12,769 nucleotides of DNA from Alphaproteobacteria bacterium (lineage in GTDB: Bacteria > Pseudomonadota > Alphaproteobacteria > Zavarziniales > Zavarziniaceae), in the NCBI GenBank assembly GCA_021774355.1, contig JAJFJE010000183.1:1-12769 (forward strand). The letters run 5' to 3'. How positions within the stretch are numbered: the stretch's first letter is position 1; each line of letters starts with the position of its first letter. Shown piece by piece: positions 1 through 5,324 of the stretch. The position numbers and the translations under genes are program-made. The notes beneath the pieces were generated by a model. That model saw only the letters and a list, made by a program, of their open reading frames with translations, did no database searches and had not been told where the DNA came from.

Positions 1-1449
1 GATTTCTGCCGCTGGCTGATCGACAACAAGGCGATCCCGGACGGCGTCACCATCCAGGTCCTGACCCAGGCCCGCGAGGAGCTGATCGCCCGCACCTTCG
101 AGGCGATCCGGGGGGCCCGCCGGGCCATCGTCCACCTCTATAATTCGACCTCCACCCTGCAGCGGCGGGTGGTCTTCGCGCTGGACCGCCCGGGCATTCT
201 CGATATTGCGGTCAAGGGCACCGCTGCCGTGCGCCGTCTGGTGCCGAGCGTGCCCGACACCCAGGTGGTGTTCCAGTATTCGCCGGAAAGCTTCACCGGC
301 ACGGAACTCGACTTTGCCAAGGAGGTCTGCGAGGCGGTGATGGATGCCTGGGGTCCCAGCGCCGAACACCCGATGATCTTCAACCTGCCGGCGACGGTCG
401 AAATGGCCAGCCCCAATATTTATGCCGACCAGATCGAATGGTTCGTCCGCAACGTCAAGAACCGCGATCACTATATCCTGTCCCTGCACCCCCATCACGA
501 CCGGGGCACCGCGGTTGCGGCGGCCGAACTGGGCGTGATGGCCGGCGCCGACCGGGTCGAGGGCACGCTGTTCGGCAATGGCGAGCGCACCGGCAATGTC
601 GACGTCGTGACCCTGGCGCTCAACCTGTTCACCCAGGGCGTCGATCCGGAGCTGGAAATAAGCGATATCGACGATTTGAAGCGCACGGCGGAGTATTGCA
701 ACCAGTTGCCGGTCCATCCGCGCCACCCCTATGTCGGCGACCTGGTCTTCACCGCCTTTTCGGGATCCCACCAGGACGCCATCAAGAAGGGCTTCGCCGC
801 CCGCCGCAAGGCCAACGACGTGGTGTGGGAAGTGCCTTACCTGCCGATCGACCCGGACGATCTGGGGCGCAGCTACGAGGCGGTGATCCGGGTCAACTCG
901 CAGTCCGGCAAGGGCGGCGTCGCCTATCTGCTGGAAGAGGATTTCGGTTATCACCTGCCGCGCAAGCTGCAGATCGAGTTCAGCCGGGTGGTGCAGCAGC
1001 ACACCGACGATACCGGCAAGGAAGTCTCGTCCCGGCAGATCCACGACATGTTCGTCCGGGAGTATCTGGCGGCCCACTATCCGCTCGAATTCGTCGATCA
1101 CGTGACTCTGCCCAATGCCCATGCCAGCGAGCAGCGCCAGATGACCAGCCATGTCCGGCTCTACGGCCAGGCCAAGGAAGTCCATGGCACCGGCACCGGG
1201 CCGATCGATGCCTTCTGCAATGCCCTGGCCAAGGAGCTGGGCATCGCCCTCGAAGTGGTCGACTACAGCCAGCATGCCATCGGCAAGGGCGCCAACGCCG
1301 AGGCGGTCACCTATGTCGAGATGAAGGGCGATGGGCCGCAGACCCTGTTCGGGGCCGGGCGCGATCGCAACGTGACGGTGGCCTCCCTGAAGGCGGTGGC
1401 GAGTGCCGCCAATCGCCTGCATGCCGTGAAAGCCGGCGCGGCCAAGTGA
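1..1449 (+). CDS. leuA: 2-isopropylmalate synthase, long form (5' end cut off by window)
   Basis: This enzyme condenses acetyl-CoA with 2-oxoisovalerate, the first committed step of leucine synthesis in the cytoplasm. The frame is open from base 1 and gives 482 residues. Long-form LeuA proteins are usually about 550-560 residues, so roughly 75-80 N-terminal residues, including the expected DGNQ segment, lie outside the window. Visible marks of the TIM-barrel catalytic domain are HPHHDRG (fragment residues 163-169), with the metal-binding H-x-H, and GNGERTGNVD (192-201). The C-terminal third is the LeuA allosteric dimer domain, with TGTGPIDAF at about 397-405; this domain normally mediates leucine feedback inhibition. 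The stop is TGA at 1447-1449. The next gene starts 96 bp later behind its own ribosome binding site, so co-transcription is not evident. The identification is firm; only the start is missing. Confidence 0.96.
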   Translation, partial: DFCRWLIDNKAIPDGVTIQVLTQAREELIARTFEAIRGARRAIVHLYNSTSTLQRRVVFALDRPGILDIAVKGTAAVRRLVPSVPDTQVVFQYSPESFTGTELDFAKEVCEAVMDAWGPSAEHPMIFNLPATVEMASPNIYADQIEWFVRNVKNRDHYILSLHPHHDRGTAVAAAELGVMAGADRVEGTLFGNGERTGNVDVVTLALNLFTQGVDPELEISDIDDLKRTAEYCNQLPVHPRHPYVGDLVFTAFSGSHQDAIKKGFAARRKANDVVWEVPYLPIDPDDLGRSYEAVIRVNSQSGKGGVAYLLEEDFGYHLPRKLQIEFSRVVQQHTDDTGKEVSSRQIHDMFVREYLAAHYPLEFVDHVTLPNAHASEQRQMTSHVRLYGQAKEVHGTGTGPIDAFCNALAKELGIALEVVDYSQHAIGKGANAEAVTYVEMKGDGPQTLFGAGRDRNVTVASLKAVASAANRLHAVKAGAAK

Positions 1450-1545
1450 GGAGGGCCGTCATTACCTGAAAAATGTTTGCCCGGGCAGATCCGATTGCCG
1501 CATTGCGCGTATATAGTTCTGTTTCTGTCCAGGAGGGCGAACCAG

Positions 1546-1920
1546 ATGGGCGTTAATCGGATCACGCTGGCCGGCATGGCCTTGGCACTCGGCTTGGCGG
1601 CGGCCGCGGCGCCGGCCCTTGCCGGCGACGCCGCCAAGGGCGAGGCGGCCTATAAGATGCGCTGCACCGGCTGTCATTCGATCGCCGCCAACAAGGTTGG
1701 CCCGATGCATCGCGGCGTGGTCGGTCGGCCGGCCGGTACGGCGCCCGGCTATGCCTATTCCAACGCCCTCAAGGCGTCGGGGATCGTCTGGACCGAGGCC
1801 CTGATCCAGCAATGGATCAGCGGACCCCAGGCCATGGTGCCCGGTGCCTATATGCGCTTCAGTGTCGCCGATCCCGCCGAGCGGGCCGATATAGCGGCGT
1901 TCCTGGCGACCCAGAAATAA
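1546..1920 (+). CDS. Secreted class I mono-haem cytochrome c (cytochrome c2-like)
   Basis: This is a periplasmic electron carrier of 124 residues. The ATG at 1546 is preferred over an in-frame upstream ATG at 1477 because AGGAGG lies at 1531-1536 and the protein then begins with a clean Sec signal peptide (hydrophobic residues 7-24, cleavage likely after ALA at 24-26). The haem-binding CxxCH is C40-T-G-C43-H44. The distal methionine ligand is probably M103 in PGAYM, which matches the PGTKM context of mitochondrial and cytochrome c2 proteins. The tail ADIAAFLATQK is the usual closing helix. The redox partner cannot be told from the neighbours, since leuA upstream and an HTH gene downstream are unrelated. 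An AT-rich -10-like stretch lies around 1509-1518, but no properly spaced -35 was found. Confidence 0.93.
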   Translation: MGVNRITLAGMALALGLAAAAAPALAGDAAKGEAAYKMRCTGCHSIAANKVGPMHRGVVGRPAGTAPGYAYSNALKASGIVWTEALIQQWISGPQAMVPGAYMRFSVADPAERADIAAFLATQK

Positions 1921-1931
1921 CGGCCGCTTCG

Positions 1932-1966
1932 GGGCAAGGGCCGGTCCTCGGAACCTGCCCTTGCCC
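1932..1966 (+). terminator. Terminator-like hairpin after cytochrome c
   Basis: GGGCAAGGGC at 1932-1941 and GCCCTTGCCC at 1957-1966 form a perfect 10-bp stem around a 15-nt loop, starting 12 nt after the cytochrome stop codon. No T-run follows on the plus strand, so this is a terminator or mRNA 3'-end stabiliser by position and stem strength only. Confidence 0.45.
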
Positions 1967-2014
1967 GGGGCTCCCGGGTTCCGGGGCTCCCGGGTTCTGG
2001 GGCTTGCGGGGGCC
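1967..2014. repeat. 16-bp GC-rich tandem repeat, about three units
   Basis: GGGGCTCCCGGGTTCC (1967-1982) is followed directly by GGGGCTCCCGGGTTCT (1983-1998), and then by a diverged third unit, GGGGCTTGCGGGGGCC (1999-2014). It lies between the convergent 3' ends of the cytochrome and HTH genes. It looks like a slippage product; no function is evident. Confidence 0.7.
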
Positions 2015-2057
2015 TCGGGCGCGCGGGGGGCCTGGGGCGCTGCTTGTCGGCCGATAA

Positions 2058-2345
2058 TCAGCCGATCAAGTCGTCCACCGGGACGTCGATGGCCTTGGCA
2101 ATCAGGCCCAGCACCCACAGCGACGGCTCGCGTTCGCCGAATTCCAGCTCCATCAGATAGCTTTCCGCCAAGCCGCTTCGCTCGGACACGGCGGACAGCG
2201 GCAGGCCGCGATGTTCCCGCCAGATTCGGATGGGGTTTTCGTCGTTTAGCAGGCGGTCGAGGACATCGGCCGGCACCAGGCGGCGATCGGCGATGGGCAT
2301 ATGGGACATCACGGCGGTGGCGGCGGCGGTGAGGATTTGGGGCAT
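2058..2345 (-). CDS. Small XRE-family HTH protein, HigA-like orphan antitoxin or regulator
   Basis: This 95-residue protein probably binds DNA. Residues about 37-95 form a Cro/C1-type helix-turn-helix: NPIRIWREHRGL opens the domain, LSAVSERSGLAESYLMELE covers the two HTH helices, and LIAKAIDVPVDDLIG closes it. The segment VLDRLLNDENPIRIWREHRG resembles chromosomal HigA-type antitoxins. The ATG at 2345 is supported by AAGGA at 2353-2357, seven bases upstream on the minus strand. No toxin-like gene (RelE/HigB fold) is adjacent on either side, so it is either an orphan antitoxin or a stand-alone regulator. A 21-bp palindrome centred at 2450, about 105 bp upstream, is a possible operator. Family assignment is good; the role is unknown. 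Confidence 0.8.
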   Translation of the reverse strand: MPQILTAAATAVMSHMPIADRRLVPADVLDRLLNDENPIRIWREHRGLPLSAVSERSGLAESYLMELEFGEREPSLWVLGLIAKAIDVPVDDLIG

Positions 2346-2439
2346 ATCCCGTTCCTTGTTTTTGGGGGTCCTGCCTGGCCAGGGGGAGCAGCGGCGGACC
2401 TCGGGTGGCTATAAGCAGCCATTACGGTGATTGTTTGGC

Positions 2440-2460
2440 GGTCAGGGAATTTCCCTGGCC
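2440..2460. promoter_or_regulatory. 21-bp palindrome, possible operator
   Basis: The core CAGGGAATTTCCCTG (2443-2457) is a perfect 7-1-7 inverted repeat. Two further G-C pairs on each flank (2440-2441 with 2459-2460) follow one T/G mismatch. The one-base spacer is a poor RNA loop but suits a dimeric DNA-binding protein. It lies about 95 bp upstream of the HTH gene start. No regulator is assigned. Confidence 0.4.
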
Positions 2461-2580
2461 CCATTCAAGGCCACTAGACCCGGGCGGTCTTTGTTCCAGA
2501 TCAAGATTGCCGTCCGGTGGGGCGCGCGTCGCGGGCCTCCCGGTCGATGGTTGCCCAGGGCAGGCGACCCCTGGTGCCCC

Positions 2581-2604
2581 GGCCGGAACGGCACGGTTCC
2601 GGTC
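2581..2604. repeat. 9-bp stem hairpin of unknown role
   Basis: GGCCGGAAC (2581-2589) pairs with GTTCCGGTC (2596-2604) around the 6-nt loop GGCACG, with one G-T wobble. It lies inside the gene-free stretch and has no adjacent T-run. Confidence 0.4.
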
Positions 2605-2690
2605 ACCATAGCCCGTGGCGGGTGGCCCTCGGTAGACGATGCGGCACGGCCGCGACGCGGATGTGGCCGTTCGATCCGGCGCCGCTCCAG

Positions 2691-2757
2691 CGTCTTCAGG
2701 CGAACCGGAATTCGGTTCGCCGTCTGAAGATGCGTTATTTCAACACGCCGGAGAATT
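2691..2757 (+). repeat. 67-bp dispersed palindromic repeat, copy 1
   Basis: This copy aligns without gaps to the reverse complement of 9032-9098, with 56 of 67 bases identical by hand count. Its left two-thirds folds into a strong hairpin: CTTCAG (2694-2699) with CTGAAG (2724-2729) and GCGAACCG (2700-2707) with CGGTTCGC (2713-2720), with CGT bulged on the right arm. The best conserved part is GTCTGAAGATGCG plus ATTTCAACACG. It sits downstream of the minus-strand gene ending at 2787. From memory it resembles the abundant short palindromic repeats of alphaproteobacteria, with cores like GAAGTGGATACCGGTTCGC; this is not verified. Confidence 0.75.
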
Positions 2758-2758
2758 A

Positions 2759-2779
2759 GCGGAATGACCTTCATTCCGC
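2759..2779 (-). terminator. Hairpin terminator of the gene at 2787-3611
   Basis: GCGGAATGA (2759-2767) and TCATTCCGC (2771-2779) form a perfect 9-bp stem with a 3-nt loop, starting 7 nt after the TAG stop of the minus-strand gene. On that strand it is followed by TAATTCT, a weak T-rich tail. It is a plausible factor-independent terminator. Confidence 0.55.
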
Positions 2780-2786
2780 CGCTGCT

Positions 2787-3611
2787 CTAGCTCTCCAGCT
2801 GCTCGGCCCGGCGCCGCAGGCGCATGGTCAGGAACACAAGCAGGCCGACGCCCAGGACCAGGCCTCCGGTGCCATAAAGGATCGCCGGCAGCGACTGGAG
2901 GCCGCCGCGTCCGGCGACCCCGTCCTGTTCGTCGAGCGCGCCATTATTGGACAGCAGATTGACGATCCCCGACTGGGTATCGGCAAGCAGGGCGGAGAAG
3001 GTTTCCGGGCCGGTATAGTTGCCGTAGATGGTCAGGTTGGTCGGCAGGTTATGGATCAGGGTGATGCCGATGATCCCGACGATCGGTTTCTCCTTGGTCC
3101 CGGCCACCAGGACCGAATAGACGGCGTTGTCGTCACGCCCCAGGGAGCCGACGACCGCGGCGGCTGCGCCCTTGCTGTCCTCCTGGAATTCGGCGACCGC
3201 TTCAGGCAGGTGCTCTTTGGCGACCGGATTGAAGTCCTTGGCGGCCCGTTCGAGATAGGCGCGTCGCCCCGGCGCAAGGTCGGGCGGCAGGCTGCTGCGC
3301 GGCCCGACGAAGATCTGCCCCATGCGGGCCAGCGCGGTACCCTTTCCGGCGCGCATCTCGACCAGGTCCTGGCAGCTGGCGAAGGCGGTCAGGAGCACCG
3401 AGCGGCCGCCGGTCTCCTGTTCGATGCCGCGGATGATCTGGGCCTCGGCCGGACGCATGACATCGAAGGCGCAAAACCCCGGCGGTGCCGCCACCTCGAT
3501 CGACTCGCCGTAAAGGTCGAGGACTTCTGCCCTGGCCGCTCCCGCAGCCGCCAGAACTGCCGTTGCGAGGACCGCACGCTCTGCCCATCGCCGCCACCGG
3601 ACCACCATCAT
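2787..3611 (-). CDS. Secreted protein of unknown function with C-terminal membrane anchor
   Basis: I do not recognise a family. With the ATG at 3611 the product is 274 residues; GGAG lies 4 nt upstream at 3616-3619. A second ATG at 3608 is equally possible, and a GTG at 3635 is less likely. Residues 1-28 are a Sec signal peptide with cleavage likely after ARA (26-28). A soluble domain follows, with only two cysteines, in GFCAFD and ASCQDL, a possible disulfide pair. Near the C-terminus the segment ILYGTGGLVLGVGLLVFLTM is a membrane helix followed by RLRRRAEQ, so the topology is periplasmic domain, one anchor, short cytoplasmic tail. It diverges from an IalB-family secreted protein across 243 bp and ends at a hairpin. 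The coding call is secure from codon bias, signal peptide and anchor. Function is unknown. Confidence 0.82.
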   Translation of the reverse strand: MMVVRWRRWAERAVLATAVLAAAGAARAEVLDLYGESIEVAAPPGFCAFDVMRPAEAQIIRGIEQETGGRSVLLTAFASCQDLVEMRAGKGTALARMGQIFVGPRSSLPPDLAPGRRAYLERAAKDFNPVAKEHLPEAVAEFQEDSKGAAAAVVGSLGRDDNAVYSVLVAGTKEKPIVGIIGITLIHNLPTNLTIYGNYTGPETFSALLADTQSGIVNLLSNNGALDEQDGVAGRGGLQSLPAILYGTGGLVLGVGLLVFLTMRLRRRAEQLES

Positions 3612-3662
3612 GCCGCTCCAACCCGTTCCACACACGCCAGCTCGTACTGAACCGCAACGGCG

Positions 3663-3674
3663 CTTGTTAACAAG
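3663..3674. promoter_or_regulatory. 12-bp perfect palindrome in a divergent intergenic region
   Basis: CTTGTTAACAAG is self-complementary and lies 51 bp upstream of the minus-strand gene start at 3611. It is followed by a small GGGCA/TGCCC hairpin (3674-3688). It could be an operator for the divergent pair; no regulator is assigned. Confidence 0.3.
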
Positions 3675-3770
3675 GGCAGTTTATGCCCGGGAAGGGGGAA
3701 AATGCGAGGAATTGGCGGCTTTAGGGACCACCATGGCGATACCCCCCGGGAGGTGGCCACCGGGCATGGC

Positions 3771-3798
3771 GTGACGGCGGCACAATTCTTCGTTATGC
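3771..3798 (+). promoter_or_regulatory. Possible sigma70-like promoter for the IalB/EamA unit
   Basis: GTGACG (3771-3776) as -35 and TTATGC (3793-3798) as -10 are separated by 16 bp and lie about 57 bp before the ATG at 3855. Both boxes are weak matches, so this is a candidate only. Confidence 0.3.
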
Positions 3799-3854
3799 AG
3801 GGCGCCATGGGGGCGATCGCCGATCCGGCGGGCTCCCCTGGACAGGAGAAACAG

Positions 3855-4391
3855 ATGCGTCTGCCGGCTTTGTTGGCTGCGATCGCGGTCCTTGCCCTGG
3901 CCATGCCGGCAACGGCGGCGCCCGACTCCAAAACCTTCGGCACCTGGACCGTGCGTTGTAACGACCAACAGGACAAGGCGGTGCCGTCCTGCGATATGAG
4001 CCAGGCCGCGACCAAGCGGGATACCGGGCAGACCCTGCTGACCACCTCGTTCACCTATCTGCCGGTCCAGAAGAAATATGTCGGCCAGGTGGTCCTGCCG
4101 CTTGGCTTCCTGATCCAGCCCGGGATCCTGATCCGGCTCGACGAGAAGGTCGATATCAAGGACTGGAAAGTCATCCGGTGCATCGAGCGCGGCTGCTTCG
4201 TCGAAAACGCCATGGATGCCGATGCCCTGAAGCCGTTCCGTGCCGGCAAGGGCGGGGTGGTGGTGGTGATCAACGAAGAAGGCAAGGGTGTCGCCTATCC
4301 GCTTTCCCTCGACGGCTTCTCGGCGGCGCTGGACGAAGTGGTCGCCCGCAACAAGGCTGCCGCCGAAGCACCGGCCCAGCCGGCGCCCTAG
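3855..4391 (+). CDS. Invasion-associated locus B (IalB) family secreted protein
   Basis: This 178-residue exported protein belongs to the IalB family, common in alphaproteobacteria; its molecular role is poorly defined outside Bartonella, where it is linked to red-cell invasion. The ATG at 3855 is chosen over an upstream in-frame ATG at 3702 because AGGAG (3844-3848) precedes it and the product then starts with a signal peptide (cleavage about residue 22, after ATAA). Family hallmarks are FGTWTVRC (28-35), a second cysteine at 46, LPLGFLIQPGILIRLDE (81-97) and the paired cysteines CIERGC (109-114). The tail is Ala/Pro-rich. An EamA-type exporter starts 9 bp after the stop, so the two are probably co-transcribed. 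Family assignment is confident; function here is open. Confidence 0.85.
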   Translation: MRLPALLAAIAVLALAMPATAAPDSKTFGTWTVRCNDQQDKAVPSCDMSQAATKRDTGQTLLTTSFTYLPVQKKYVGQVVLPLGFLIQPGILIRLDEKVDIKDWKVIRCIERGCFVENAMDADALKPFRAGKGGVVVVINEEGKGVAYPLSLDGFSAALDEVVARNKAAAEAPAQPAP

Positions 4392-4400
4392 GCCGCCCCC

Positions 4401-5324
4401 GTGGCGCGTCAGGCCCGGGCGACCGCGGTCGGTGCCTGCGCCATCATTCTGTGGTCGCTCCTGGCCGTCCTGACCACCGGCGCCTCCGGCCTGCCGCCGT
4501 TCCAGCTGCTGGCCTTGACCTTTGCCGTCGGCGCGGCGGTGAACGGCGCGCTGGCGATAGCGGGCGGCGGCGCGGCGCGGCGGCGCTGGCGCCAGCCCTG
4601 GCCGGTCTGGGCCCTGGGGATTGGCGGGCTGTTCTTCTACCACGCCTTCTATTTCGTCGCCCTGAGCCATGCCCCGCCGGCCGCGGCGAGCCTGATTGCC
4701 TATCTCTGGCCGGTCCTGATCGTGGTCATGGCCGGCCTGCTGCCCGGTGAAAGGCTGCGGCTGCGCCATCTGCTCGGCGGCGGGCTCGGCCTGGTCGGGG
4801 CCGGCCTGCTGATCACCGATGGCGGCCAGGCGACGATGCGCCCCGACGCCGCCCTGGGCTATGGCGCTGCGCTTGCCTGCGCCCTGACCTGGTCGGGCTA
4901 TTCCGTTCTCAACCGGCGTTTTGGCGCGGCGCCCAGCTTGCTGGTCGGGCCGTTCTGCGGGGCGGTCGCCGTCCTCGGCCTGCTCTGCCATGGCGCCTTC
5001 GAGGCCTGGGTGGCGCCGGGCCGGGGCGCCTGGCTGGCCATTCTGGGGCTTGGCCTGGGGCCGGTCGGCCTTGCCTTTCTGGCCTGGGACTACGGCACCA
5101 AGCACGGCGACCTGCAATTGCTCGGCGTCCTGTCCTACGGTGCCCCCTTGCTCTCGACCCTGTTGCTGGTCGTCATGGGGCGGGCCGATGGCGGTCCGGT
5201 GCTGCTCGGCGCCTGCCTGCTGATCGTCGGCGGCGCGGTCGTCGCAGCCGGCCTGTTCAGCCGGGCTGGAGCGGAAAGAACTGGGGAATCAGCAGCGTCG
5301 CCACCCCCCACAGCAGGAGATTGA
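4401..5324 (+). CDS. EamA/DMT-superfamily transporter, YddG-like
   Basis: This is an inner-membrane exporter of the drug/metabolite transporter superfamily: 307 residues and about ten hydrophobic helices from two EamA repeats. ATAVGACAIILWSLLAVLT starts helix 1, and HAPPAAASLIAYLWPVLIVV with LLPGERLRLRHLLGG (about 90-127) is the typical end of the first repeat. The YLWP context recalls YddG-type amino-acid exporters, but the substrate cannot be read from sequence. The start is GTG at 4401, nine bases after the IalB-family stop; no good ribosome binding site is seen, consistent with translational coupling. The last 22 codons or so (SRAGAERTGESAASPPPTAGD) are hydrophilic and lie within a 68-bp overlap with the 3' end of the convergent permease gene. 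Confidence 0.87.
   Translation: MARQARATAVGACAIILWSLLAVLTTGASGLPPFQLLALTFAVGAAVNGALAIAGGGAARRRWRQPWPVWALGIGGLFFYHAFYFVALSHAPPAAASLIAYLWPVLIVVMAGLLPGERLRLRHLLGGGLGLVGAGLLITDGGQATMRPDAALGYGAALACALTWSGYSVLNRRFGAAPSLLVGPFCGAVAVLGLLCHGAFEAWVAPGRGAWLAILGLGLGPVGLAFLAWDYGTKHGDLQLLGVLSYGAPLLSTLLLVVMGRADGGPVLLGACLLIVGGAVVAAGLFSRAGAERTGESAASPPPTAGD

Larger units (their letters stand above)
2346..2786. other. 441-bp gene-free region with four inverted repeats
   Basis: The open frames here (for example 2405-2611, 2431-2727, 2517-2759 on plus and 2442-2774 on minus) overlap one another. They lack ribosome binding sites and encode arginine/proline/glycine-rich sequences without recognisable domains, so none is called. 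What the stretch does contain is structure: a near-perfect palindrome at 2440-2460, a 9-bp hairpin at 2581-2604, the palindromic 67-bp repeat at 2691-2757, and a perfect 9-bp hairpin at 2759-2779. It lies upstream of the HTH gene and downstream of the gene at 2787-3611. A small RNA is possible but not shown. Confidence 0.6.

Noticed and set aside
1478..1487. TGCCCGGGCA palindrome between leuA and the cytochrome gene
   Set aside because: Only 10 bp, with no loop and no T-run; too little to call an operator or terminator.
1967..2014. Tandem repeat considered as a CRISPR-like array
   Set aside because: Units abut directly with no spacers and no cas gene is present; it is a simple tandem repeat.
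2442..2774. 110-codon minus-strand open frame in the gene-free stretch
   Set aside because: Its start lies inside the terminator hairpin, the product is Arg/Pro-rich without any domain, no ribosome binding site is present, and it runs through the dispersed repeat.
3681..5117. 478-codon minus-strand open frame opposite the IalB and EamA genes
   Set aside because: A Gln/Gly/Arg/Pro-rich shadow frame typical of high-GC DNA. The plus-strand genes there have signal peptide, family motifs and membrane helices.
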